Part shown: positions 46,704 through 54,424 of the stretch, in pieces | Layout: every line of letters begins with the position of its first letter | How positions within the stretch are numbered: position 1 is the stretch's first letter | Assembly: GCF_963677685.1 (NCBI RefSeq) | Contig: NZ_OY782186.1 | Coordinates: 1,922,001 to 1,986,000, forward strand | Direction of reading: 5' to 3' | DNA length: 64,000 bases | Source of the DNA: an uncultured Bacteroides sp. | GTDB taxonomy: Bacteria > Bacteroidota > Bacteroidia > Bacteroidales > Bacteroidaceae | Translations under genes and position numbers: made by a program | Notes under the pieces: generated by a model | What the model was told of the DNA's origin: nothing | The model's database searches: none | What the model saw: only the letters and a program-made list of their open reading frames with translations

Positions 46704-47111
46704 TCATCTGCCGAAATTTTTAATAAAATTGGTGCTTATAGTTTCATTCGTCTTTTCATTGAACTGTAAAAGTCTTATTAAGTTCTCAGAATATTCTATA
46801 ATTTGATATGTCTCTATATTTCCATTGGCGTACTTTATACTTAGCATATCTCTGTTTAGAAACCAAGTAAACGTATATTCGTTTTCATAACTTATTCCCA
46901 TGAGACTTATTCCTGTTCCATCAGATTTGAATGTAAACTGGGTCGGTATTCCGTCAATAGGGAATGCCCGTCCTTTACTGTCATGTCCTTCATATATAAC
47001 TACTTCCCATGTTCCTGTTGGAGCTGGATAATTAGTCTTCTCATTGTCACTGCACGAGATGCAAAAAAAGAATAGAATAAAAAACAAAGTCATTTTTTTT
47101 GTACTTTCCAT
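46704..47111 (-). CDS. lipocalin-like lipoprotein
   Basis: A 135-residue lipoprotein: signal with lipobox FFFCISCSDN, then TGTWEVVIYEGHDSKGRAFP and repeated beta strands (TQFTFKSDGTGISLMG, EYTFTWFLNRDMLSIKY), the pattern of lipocalin-like domains in Bacteroides. Function unknown. The last residues (NFIKNFGR) may derive from the junction with the truncated AraC gene next to it. Confidence 0.7.
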   Translation of the reverse strand: MESTKKMTLFFILFFFCISCSDNEKTNYPAPTGTWEVVIYEGHDSKGRAFPIDGIPTQFTFKSDGTGISLMGISYENEYTFTWFLNRDMLSIKYANGNIETYQIIEYSENLIRLLQFNEKTNETISTNFIKNFGR

Positions 47112-47374
47112 AATCGTTAGTTTTAAAGGATGAATAATCTTTTCTGTTTAAATGCACAATGAATGCGAATACTGCATGGAATTTATTTTTGTTTTAATAA
47201 ATATTTATTTGCTTTGTATGTGAATATGAAGAACTTTTCAGGCTATTGTAATATAGCCATAACTAACTTCTTTAGATTGGCAGACGAGAAAATATATGAT
47301 GCAATCTTAACTTTATGTATATCCCATAGAATTTGAGTTAAAGGAAAATGTTGATTATAAATAATTTAATGACG

Positions 47375-48496
47375 ATGAAAAAACGATATAGCATACTATT
47401 CTTTACTTTCTTGTTGATATTGAGCTCATGCAGCAACGATAATGAAAGGAATGAAAATTTCTCAATCGAAGCGTTTCAATATTTGGGTTTAAAAGATCTT
47501 GCAAATGTCAGAAAAGCAGAAGAAGCTGTTTTTCGTGATTTTGGAGTACCATACCGCCCTACAATGCAGATTTTAGACAATTACATCTATATAACCACCT
47601 TGACCGGTGTGTACCGAAAGAATATAAGTACAATTAATAATACTGATTGGGAGCTGTTTGCATTTAAGGATCTTCCCATCCTTCAGTTTATAAAGAATGG
47701 CAATAATATTTTGGCTATTTCCGCTTGCGCAGATGAAAGGGCATTTCTCTATTCTTCGGATAATGGAGAAACCTACCAATCGATTACTCCCAGTTCATTT
47801 ATCCTGAAGGAAAATGAATATAAGGTAATACCATATTCAATAGCTCAAAATCTCAAGAATCCCAATTCAATTCTAGCTTTGGTAGAACCGATTGGAGTGG
47901 TCAAATCTATCAATTTTGGACAAACTTGGACGGTACTTAGCAAACAATATGGAGGGTATCAAAATTGGTTTCTCGGATTTAATGCTAACGATACAACAAA
48001 TGTTTATTATACAGGCGAATCTATGATGCTTGCGTCTTTCATGTATTCTTCGCCTGATAATGGAGAAAGCTGGAAATTGATAGAGTCAGTAGATAATAAT
48101 TGCATTCATCATATTGTATTTCATCCTACTTATTCAAATGTATTACTCTATTCAGGAGAACAGATGATTAAAAAGTCCATTGATAAAGGTAAAATATGGA
48201 AAACGGTATTAACTGGAGGTCTGTATTTCTATAAAACTATTTTTGACAAGAATAATCCTTCAGTTTTATATACGTCGGGAGTAAACAGAGCATCGCATGA
48301 AGATCATAAGTTCATGATTTATAAATCAAGTAATGGAGGCGATAGTTGGGACGTGTTTTTTCAAACAGACTTGTCTGGTATTGGTGGAGTTATAGATTTT
48401 GAGCTTTATAATAATAGACTATATTTATATACTTATACTGATGGTATCTATATGTTAGATGTTAGTGGTAATAGCGGAAATAATACCTCTATTTGA
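47375..48496 (+). CDS. lipoprotein with BNR/Asp-box beta-propeller repeats
   Basis: 373 residues from the ATG at 47375, which gives a signal MKKRYSILFFTFLLILSSCS with lipobox; the upstream ATG at 47348 would add nine residues. Asp-box repeats are seen as SSDNGETYQSI, SPDNGESWKLI, SIDKGKIWKTV and SSNGGDSWDVF, spaced as in BNR/VPS10-like propellers. No catalytic sialidase residues are evident. Probably a surface or periplasmic binding protein. Confidence 0.78.
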   Translation: MKKRYSILFFTFLLILSSCSNDNERNENFSIEAFQYLGLKDLANVRKAEEAVFRDFGVPYRPTMQILDNYIYITTLTGVYRKNISTINNTDWELFAFKDLPILQFIKNGNNILAISACADERAFLYSSDNGETYQSITPSSFILKENEYKVIPYSIAQNLKNPNSILALVEPIGVVKSINFGQTWTVLSKQYGGYQNWFLGFNANDTTNVYYTGESMMLASFMYSSPDNGESWKLIESVDNNCIHHIVFHPTYSNVLLYSGEQMIKKSIDKGKIWKTVLTGGLYFYKTIFDKNNPSVLYTSGVNRASHEDHKFMIYKSSNGGDSWDVFFQTDLSGIGGVIDFELYNNRLYLYTYTDGIYMLDVSGNSGNNTSI

Positions 48497-48619
48497 AACG
48501 TATACATTTAATCTGAATATATCACAGTTTTATACTAATTTTCTTTATGATAAGTCTGAAATTTTTCTACTCGAAATAAAAAAAGCATAAGCAAATAAAA
48601 AAGAATTGTACTTATAACA

Positions 48620-49132
48620 CTATTCTCTTTTTTTATTTACTAATTCTATGAACTCATGTGGCTTAGAGCAACTAAATACATACTTTTTTTTAGAAGTTTT
48701 TATATATATAAGATTTTGTGTTTCAGTAGCATACATCGTATAGTTGCCAATCAAATTATTATTAAATTGACCTAAGTAACCAAATAAACCTCCACTTCCG
48801 AATGTTCTAATAGAGTTACTTATTTCTTTATTAGAAAATATTGTGACTGAATGCACATCTTTAAGATTAATCTCAATGTTTCCAATAATTCTTTTAAGAA
48901 CTATCTTTTCATCATTTATACTTAAGCGTATTGGAGTATAGGCAGCGGGTATAATAATTATTAATAAGATCACAAAAGTTAATACATATTTCAACAAAGA
49001 TATATTTGTTGTTCCTCTTGAATAAAAAGAGATTATTATTCCAATCAGTACAGCAATCGTAAGTAATGTTATTACTATTACTTGAACGCTCCAATTAAAA
49101 CCTGTAACGAAAATGCTATTTTCTAATTCCAT
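48620..49132 (-). CDS. membrane protein with bacterial PH-like domain
   Basis: 170 residues: two membrane helices (about 12-33 and 45-62), then a PH-like beta domain with LSINDEKIVLKRIIGNIEIN, RTFGSGGLFGYLGQFNN and YTMYATETQNLIYIKT, ending KKYVFSCSKPHEFIELV. The same pattern recurs in many Bacteroides proteins without assigned function. Confidence 0.78.
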   Translation of the reverse strand: MELENSIFVTGFNWSVQVIVITLLTIAVLIGIIISFYSRGTTNISLLKYVLTFVILLIIIIPAAYTPIRLSINDEKIVLKRIIGNIEINLKDVHSVTIFSNKEISNSIRTFGSGGLFGYLGQFNNNLIGNYTMYATETQNLIYIKTSKKKYVFSCSKPHEFIELVNKKRE

Positions 49133-49282
49133 AATATCCCTCCAGTTGAATTATATATACTATCATTGAATTAATTCCAAGGCTATATGCGACTCTAACG
49201 TTCTTAAGAATATTATCAAATGGGACAAATCTTTGATTAATACCACTTGTGCTAATCTTATATCTGCTTTCATAGCCATTAT

Positions 49283-49792
49283 CTACAAGGTTGAAACAAT
49301 TTCGGTAATAGCTTTTCTTTGAGATGGTTTTTCTGGTGCTTGTTTCACATAACCTAATGAAATAATTGCTACAGGATACATGTTGGCTGCTAAATGAAGA
49401 TTATTCTTTAGCATATCAGAATTGAAATTACATACCCAGCAACTACCCAATCCTTGTTCTGTTGCAGCTAAACAAATATGTTCCGTTGCTATTGCTGCAT
49501 CGATATCCGAATGGTTTTTATGGTCTGATTTTCTTACCCAAGAAATAGAACTGTCTGCACAAACTACAATATAGAGTGGAGCTTCGGTAAACCATTCACG
49601 TGGATAAGATTGTTGAACCAGTAGCTTTTGCTCATCACTTTTTACGATAAAGAAATGCCAAGGTTGGTAGTTTACCGCAGAGGGTGCAAAACGGGCGCAT
49701 TCCAAGATGTAGTCGAGTTTTTCTTGCTCAATCATATTAGAAGAATAGTTTCTTGCTGAATAACGTTGTTTTGATAGTTCTAAAAAGTTCAT
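49283..49792 (-). CDS. nitroreductase-family flavoprotein
   Basis: A 169-residue FMN-dependent reductase. RYSARNYSSNMIEQEKLDYI at the N-terminus, CARFAPSAVNYQPWHFFIV (flavin contact) and DIDAAIATEHICLAATEQGLGSCWV are typical; the C-terminus IISLGYVKQAPEKPSQRK contacts flavin phosphate. Family members reduce nitro groups, quinones or flavins with NAD(P)H. Physiological substrate unknown. Single gene. Confidence 0.92.
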   Translation of the reverse strand: MNFLELSKQRYSARNYSSNMIEQEKLDYILECARFAPSAVNYQPWHFFIVKSDEQKLLVQQSYPREWFTEAPLYIVVCADSSISWVRKSDHKNHSDIDAAIATEHICLAATEQGLGSCWVCNFNSDMLKNNLHLAANMYPVAIISLGYVKQAPEKPSQRKAITEIVSTL

Positions 49793-50072
49793 AGTAATCT
49801 ATTTTTTATTTATGGCAAAGTTATGCCTATTTGCTTTCAAATATAAGCATATATTTTTACCTCAACAAGTTGATGAATGTCCAAATGATAAATTTCGCAT
49901 GCTTTCATACTTAATTTCTTTTTTAGCTATTAAAATGGTATCTTTGTAGCAAATAATTTGCTAGTATATGAAAAAAATAATCAAAGTTTATAATCCGGCT
50001 TTTTGGTAAAAGGAGAGAATTTATCTTACGCAATTATATTTTAAATTCTCATTATATAATGTATAAATAACA

Positions 50073-50618
50073 ATGAACTTACACATTGAATTAGATATAA
50101 ACCATCCAGCTAATGCATGGTTGGAAAAGCAAGCAGATAAAATAGGAGCTAAGGGGCATTTCGGAACTCATATTGATTGTTATACATCTGTTCCTAAACA
50201 AGGTGAATTTCATCTTGAGACATTTATTCTTGATTGCCGGCAAGGGATGCCTACACTTGATGATGTAGAGACATTACCATCGCTTGATAACAAGGCGTTG
50301 CTCTTGTACACAGGAAATATGGATCTCAATGATTACGGCAGCAAGGCATATTTTGATGAAACAGATACGTCTATACAAAAGGAAGTGCTTTTGAGAATAT
50401 TGGATAAATCACCTCAATTGATTCTTATTGATTCGTATGGAATAGGTAGACATGGCAGTCATCATCAGGAACTGGACAAGATATGCGAGGCTTCGGGTTG
50501 TTATGTGGTTGAGAATATTTGTATAGCACCGGAAAACGTTGCGCAAATAAAAACAATTCACGTTAATTTTGATTTGAACTATCCATCAACAGGGAAACCT
50601 TGTACTGTGACTTGCTAA
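50073..50618 (+). CDS. cyclase-family (kynurenine formamidase-like) hydrolase
   Basis: A 181-residue protein with the metal-binding motif GHFGTHIDCYTSVPK near residue 29-43 (H-x-G-T-H-x-D) of the cyclase/KynB superfamily, and the C-terminal VVENICIAPENVAQ typical of these hydrolases, with GIGRHGSHHQELDK between. Slightly short (about 200 is usual). Substrate unknown. Confidence 0.83.
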   Translation: MNLHIELDINHPANAWLEKQADKIGAKGHFGTHIDCYTSVPKQGEFHLETFILDCRQGMPTLDDVETLPSLDNKALLLYTGNMDLNDYGSKAYFDETDTSIQKEVLLRILDKSPQLILIDSYGIGRHGSHHQELDKICEASGCYVVENICIAPENVAQIKTIHVNFDLNYPSTGKPCTVTC

Positions 50619-50633
50619 AAAATAAGTACTTAC

Positions 50634-50668
50634 TATAAAAACCACCTCAAAAGGGTGGTTTTGTTTTT
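50634..50668 (+). terminator. terminator of the cyclase gene
   Basis: AAAACCACC pairs with GGTGGTTTT around TCAAAAG, followed by GTTTTT. Confidence 0.8.
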
Positions 50669-50891
50669 ACATATTGAGTTTATACACAGGTTATTACTTA
50701 GTGTCGCATGATCTCAGGAATCGTAATGTAGACTCAGCATTTCGTTCACACTATTTCAAAGAGCTATTAAGCAAGTGTTTCTATTGAATCTATGACATCG
50801 GTTTGCAGGAACACTCAGATTATAGGTGGGGTTATATAACTGCTTATGCAATCCTTTAGTACTGTAAAATGATTATTATTTGATTTTTGAT
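50669..50891. other. gene-free interval
   Basis: No gene is seen between the cyclase terminator and the XRE promoter region; no recognised remnant. Confidence 0.5.
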
Positions 50892-50919
50892 TAACTTTGT
50901 AAGTGATCATATATTATCA
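50892..50919 (+). promoter_or_regulatory. promoter and likely operator of the XRE regulator
   Basis: TAACTTTG (50892-50899) is a -7 box. TGATCATATATTATCA (50904-50919) is a near-perfect 16-base palindrome placed over the expected transcription start, a natural site for autorepression by the downstream XRE protein. Confidence 0.5.
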
Positions 50920-50936
50920 TTAATACCAATAATTAT

Positions 50937-51263
50937 ATGATAAATGATAATATTTTATCGATTATAGATAAGACGCCAGATTCGTTAATGTTGGGTATTG
51001 CTCAACGTGTTAAACAAAGACGATTGGAAAAAGGATGGACACAAAAGATGCTTGCTGCAAAGGCAGGAGTCTCACTGCCGTCCTATAGGCGTTTTGAATC
51101 ATCGGGAGAGATATCATTGCGCTCATTGGTGATGCTTGCTTTTGCATTGGATATGACGGATGAGTTCGAAACTCTTTTCAATAGCAGGACTTATCAAAGT
51201 CTTGATGAACTAATGAGAACAGAGCAACCGAAACAAAGGAAGCGAGGATATAAAAATGAATAG
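50937..51263 (+). CDS. XRE-family transcriptional regulator
   Basis: A 108-residue protein with a helix-turn-helix: IAQRVKQRRLEKGWTQKMLA, AKAGVSLPSYRRFESSGEIS (residues about 20-58), followed by a short C-terminal tail of basic residues (RKRGYKNE). HipB-like proteins of this kind often precede hipA, but no hipA follows: the next bases hold no matching frame. Probably represses its own promoter. Confidence 0.83.
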   Translation: MINDNILSIIDKTPDSLMLGIAQRVKQRRLEKGWTQKMLAAKAGVSLPSYRRFESSGEISLRSLVMLAFALDMTDEFETLFNSRTYQSLDELMRTEQPKQRKRGYKNE

Positions 51264-51414
51264 TGTTTCCATGATAGAGATTTTTATATCTAACTCGACT
51301 ATTTCAACGGTTTGTTGAAAGACAACTAATCGGCAAAATACGCTAAACAAGCGGCGATGAGCAATTGAGCCAAAGCATTGCAACAACGCAAGCGCGGATT
51401 GATTCGCTGCGTAA
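51264..51414. other. degenerate interval
   Basis: Between the XRE gene and the remnant before rteC; no open frame of note. It contains sequences rich in CAA/GCG that resemble former coding DNA of a mobile element. Confidence 0.3.
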
Positions 51415-51600
51415 CCTACCCACCCTTATTCCGACCGTTACAAAGGACGTAACCCCACCGAAGTAATATCAGTAGTGGTGAAATGCCGTTACAGCTATAC
51501 AATGCCAGAAAGTACGGTGACAAAGGAAAGAACCGACAACTTTGTTCTGTCGCCTGATGGCAAAAAGGTATTTGGAAAAGAAAAGAGTTTAGACCTATGA
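51415..51600 (+). pseudogene. C-terminal remnant of an unidentified mobile-element gene
   Basis: An open frame of 61 codons without start, HPYSDRYKGRNPTEVISVVV and ending DGKKVFGKEKSLDL. Its stop overlaps the rteC ATG (ATGA), so the lost gene was translationally coupled to rteC. The family is not recognised. Confidence 0.4.
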
Positions 51601-52424
51601 TTTCTTTTACTTCCCGTCTTAAGAAAGAGATTGGTGTGAGTATAGAGCAAATAGAATCCTCGAAAATTAGTGCGATTACAAAATCACTGGAGGCTTCCCA
51701 TGTCCTTGCTGATGTGTTTAATAAGTTAAAGGCATTTATTTTGGCGTATGATTTTCGGGATGAGGAAGAAGAAATCATGTTCTTCAAAGAAATCAAGGCC
51801 AAGTTATGTTATCGCTTGATATACTACCGCAAAGTATATAATATCGAAATGAATCGACCTAATGGTGTGGATATTCAACGCGAATATTTATGTGAGAAAT
51901 TGAATGAAATAAACGCATATAATACTAAGAGGCTCGATTTTATCCGTTACTATCGTTCGGGGGCTTCTCATTTGGACACCCTCTATTTTCTTCGTGGAAA
52001 GCCTGACCCGGAGCAATACCTCGAAACATTCTACTACGAACTTGATTCTAATTTTTCCACCAACTGCGATTTTAAGGTCGCCAAGATTCTGGCGAACGAT
52101 ATGCTTTCCGCATATTTGATGCACGAAATAGAACTGTTGAATAGCAACGGACAGCAAACCTGTTCTTTTGGTTTTCCTGCAACAAAGAAAACATGGAAGG
52201 GCAGCAAAACAGAATTGCAGAAACAACTCTTTTCATGGGATAGTGCCGGTTTGTTTGGCGATGTACCGCTCGCACAACTATTCGACTACATCCAAAATGT
52301 GTTCAACATTGAATTGGACAGTAATATTTCGCGAACTTTCAGCGACCTGAAAATTCGCAACACTCCCACACCCTTTCTTGATCAGTTGAAAAACGCCCTT
52401 CTGCGGCGTATGGATAGAAAATAA
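51597..52424 (+). CDS. rteC: RteC-domain regulator of a CTnDOT-type element
   Basis: A 275-residue cytosolic protein. RteC in CTnDOT activates the excision operon after tetracycline induction through RteA/RteB. Family patterns: EIMFFKEIKAKLCYRLIYYR (about 60-80), RLDFIRYYRSGASHLDTLYF and a winged-helix C-terminus (LAQLFDYIQNVFNIELDSNI). Neither rteA/rteB nor the transfer genes are present. It is followed by two Xis-like genes as in CTnDOT. Confidence 0.87.
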   Translation: MISFTSRLKKEIGVSIEQIESSKISAITKSLEASHVLADVFNKLKAFILAYDFRDEEEEIMFFKEIKAKLCYRLIYYRKVYNIEMNRPNGVDIQREYLCEKLNEINAYNTKRLDFIRYYRSGASHLDTLYFLRGKPDPEQYLETFYYELDSNFSTNCDFKVAKILANDMLSAYLMHEIELLNSNGQQTCSFGFPATKKTWKGSKTELQKQLFSWDSAGLFGDVPLAQLFDYIQNVFNIELDSNISRTFSDLKIRNTPTPFLDQLKNALLRRMDRK

Positions 52425-52427
52425 GAA

Positions 52428-52443
52428 TACCGAGGTCGGTATT
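52428..52443. repeat. palindrome ATACCGAGGTCGGTAT, possible RteC-type site
   Basis: Palindromic with a two-base centre, followed by TTTTTCCC, so it may be a weak terminator of rteC. Eleven bases of it (CGAGGTCGGTA) recur in reverse orientation at 52613-52623 in front of the next gene, and TACCGAC also at 52514. The repetition suggests a binding site shared by this region. Confidence 0.35.
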
Positions 52444-52456
52444 TTTCCCTTAACAC

Positions 52457-52497
52457 CCGATTTTGATCTGAATTAGCGTCAAAATCGGGCATTTTTC
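52457..52497 (+). terminator. terminator after rteC
   Basis: CCCGATTTTGA pairs with TCAAAATCGGG over a 12-base loop, followed by CATTTTTC. Confidence 0.8.
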
Positions 52498-52612
52498 TTT
52501 GTTTATACGATTATACCGACTGTTTTTCCAAATTTTCCTCCAGTTTTCGCAATAAAATAGCCCCATAAATGACTGTGAACTATCATCTTGTAAAAACGTT
52601 CAAAAAAAGTTG

Positions 52613-52623
52613 TACCGACCTCG
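52613..52623 (+). promoter_or_regulatory. possible RteC operator upstream of the Xis-like gene
   Basis: TACCGACCTCG, the reverse complement of part of the palindrome at 52428-52443, about 55 bases before the start codon of the first HTH gene. Assignment to RteC is inferred from position only. Confidence 0.3.
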
Positions 52624-52677
52624 TTTTCAAGTGTTCGTAAACGCCCGACCTTTGTATCAAACAAAAGTCGATAAATT

Positions 52678-53037
52678 ATGGAAGTGATTACAATAGACCA
52701 TCAGGCGTACCAATCTTTGGTGGAAAAAATAGACCGGATAGCCGAGTATGTAATGAATCAAACTCAAAAGGAAGATACCGATTCGGATGATGAATGGGTG
52801 GACGGTTATGAAGTTTGTACCTGCCTGCGCATCAGTGAAAGGACTTTACAGCGACTAAGGTCGAAAGGCGAAATAACCTTCTCTGTGATTGGCGGCAAAA
52901 CCTATTATACAATAGCCGAAGCCAAACGGTTGCTCAAAGAACGATTGGTCAGGAGTAATCCCGATTATATAGACGAATTGGTGCGCCAGCATCAGGAATA
53001 TTTGGAGCTGCGCAAAAAGCAAAAGCCGAGAAAGTAA
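52678..53037 (+). CDS. helix-turn-helix (Xis2c-like) protein
   Basis: A 119-residue protein with a MerR/excisionase-type domain: VDGYEVCTCLRISERTLQRL followed by GEITFSVIGGKTYYTIAEAK (residues about 40-80). A helical N-terminus and basic C-terminus (ELRKKQKPRK) flank it. In CTnDOT small proteins of this type, made from the operon that RteC turns on, help excision. Here the integrase they would assist is absent from the window. Confidence 0.78.
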   Translation: MEVITIDHQAYQSLVEKIDRIAEYVMNQTQKEDTDSDDEWVDGYEVCTCLRISERTLQRLRSKGEITFSVIGGKTYYTIAEAKRLLKERLVRSNPDYIDELVRQHQEYLELRKKQKPRK

Positions 53038-53092
53038 GCATCCCTAAAAATATACAGTTCTGATTGTAGATAATAACGACTTCAAAGATTGG

Positions 53093-53446
53093 ATGCAGCG
53101 GATTATGTCGCACTTCGACCGATTAGACAAGAATATGGAAAAGATGGCGCTGAAAGAAAAACTGCTGGAGGGCGAACAGTTATTGGATAATCAAAACTTA
53201 TGCCAACGGCTCAATATAAGCAAACGAACGCTCCAACGTTACCGCTCGTCAGGCGAACTGCCTTATCAGATGCTTTATCACAAGACGTTCTATAAAGAGA
53301 GCGATGTGGAAGCCTTTATCAAGTCCAATTTTGATAAAGGAGAAAACCAAGAAGACGAAACCCCGGATGGCACTACGGAAGAAGATACAGAAAATGATAC
53401 ACCTAAAGATTCAGGGGACGATCTCGAAGCAACAAACGGCGATTAA
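53093..53446 (+). CDS. helix-turn-helix (Xis2d-like) protein
   Basis: 117 residues from the ATG at 53093, with DNQNLCQRLNISKRTLQRYR and ELPYQMLYHKTFYKESDVEA forming an excisionase-type winged helix, and a very acidic C-terminal tail. The frame is open upstream and reads IVDNNDFKDW just before the ATG, as in relatives, so the true start may be a non-ATG codon near 53060. It probably belongs to one operon with the previous gene. Confidence 0.75.
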   Translation: MQRIMSHFDRLDKNMEKMALKEKLLEGEQLLDNQNLCQRLNISKRTLQRYRSSGELPYQMLYHKTFYKESDVEAFIKSNFDKGENQEDETPDGTTEEDTENDTPKDSGDDLEATNGD

Positions 53447-53476
53447 GTCTGTATATTTTCATGACCACTAATTTTA

Positions 53477-53519
53477 CGAAGAAGCCCGCACTACAGACAA
53501 GCGCGGGCTTCGTATTTTT
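53477..53519 (+). terminator. terminator of the Xis-like operon
   Basis: GAAGCCCGC pairs with GCGGGCTTC over a 13-base loop, followed by GTATTTTTC. Confidence 0.85.
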
Positions 53520-53616
53520 CTTATTATTTGGGATGCGGTTTTTATCGGCAATATTTTCAACTACCATCTTATGATTACCTGATCTGGAAAACTGCTCTGC
53601 ATTTGGTGCAGATATT

Positions 53617-54363
53617 TTATCTTAAAGTTAAATCTTGATAAATATCATAATGATAATAGGTGTTATACCTAATAGCTTTGGTGCAATGTTTACTCAATAT
53701 CATAGCGGAACTGTTAGCCTGTTCATTATATGCTATAAAAGTTCCAGATACCAGTCCTTTATTATCAAGTATGGGACAACCACTTTCTCCTTTTTCCAAA
53801 ACGCCAGTCATTTCCACACAATTATTAAAAAATCTTTCAGGGGCAACGTCTTCGCGTGGCAATTTATAATCATTTAGCAAATCAGAGATTAAAGCTTTCT
53901 GTAGTAAATCAACGGTTAATTTAGTTGGTACTAATTTGAGAAGACTCAAATCTGCCTTATTGCCATTTAGAGGATGAAGTTTTGTTGGACTGTCATTTTT
54001 TATTCCAATAGCAAATAGAGTACTTTTGTTTTTAGGACGTTTTCTGTTAAAGACCAAAAAATCAGAATTATCATAATCGATAATTCCAATAGCGGCATCA
54101 TGATACTCCGGTCCTTTTTGTTTGTAAATTTCAAAGGATTTGTAATACAAACTTTTTATTTTATAGAGTTCTGATTTAGATTGAGGAAAAGCTATAAATA
54201 ATTCATCAATATAAGCTTCATTCTTCCTGAATGTGTGCCCACAGGTAAAGAATAGACCTTTTAGTCCAATAAAAAAACCCGTCCCCAAATGCATTACATG
54301 AGAATCATCTTTTTTGACTAATATTGAAAATATTGAATTTCTATTTTTTTGAGTAATTTCCAT
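53617..54363 (-). CDS. trypsin-like serine protease
   Basis: A 248-residue protein of the chymotrypsin/trypsin fold without signal peptide, so cytosolic. The triad is visible: His 43 in FFTCGHTFRK, Asp 89 in EYHDAAIGIIDYD and Ser 194 in EKGESGCPILDNKG, with GTGFFIG before the histidine. Periplasmic DegP relatives carry signals and PDZ domains; both are absent. It lies 61 bases after the 765-residue membrane protein on the same strand, so the two are probably co-expressed. A role in defence or stress is suggested by context, not shown. Confidence 0.8.
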   Translation of the reverse strand: MEITQKNRNSIFSILVKKDDSHVMHLGTGFFIGLKGLFFTCGHTFRKNEAYIDELFIAFPQSKSELYKIKSLYYKSFEIYKQKGPEYHDAAIGIIDYDNSDFLVFNRKRPKNKSTLFAIGIKNDSPTKLHPLNGNKADLSLLKLVPTKLTVDLLQKALISDLLNDYKLPREDVAPERFFNNCVEMTGVLEKGESGCPILDNKGLVSGTFIAYNEQANSSAMILSKHCTKAIRYNTYYHYDIYQDLTLR

Positions 54364-54424
54364 CTAACTTATGTTGTATTTGCTCCATTGTTCAACTAAT
54401 GTAAGTATGTCGCCTAACTGTTTG

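Noticed and set aside
51888..52226. Minus-strand frame of 112 codons over rteC.
   Set aside because: No family resemblance; the plus-strand reading is a clear RteC protein.
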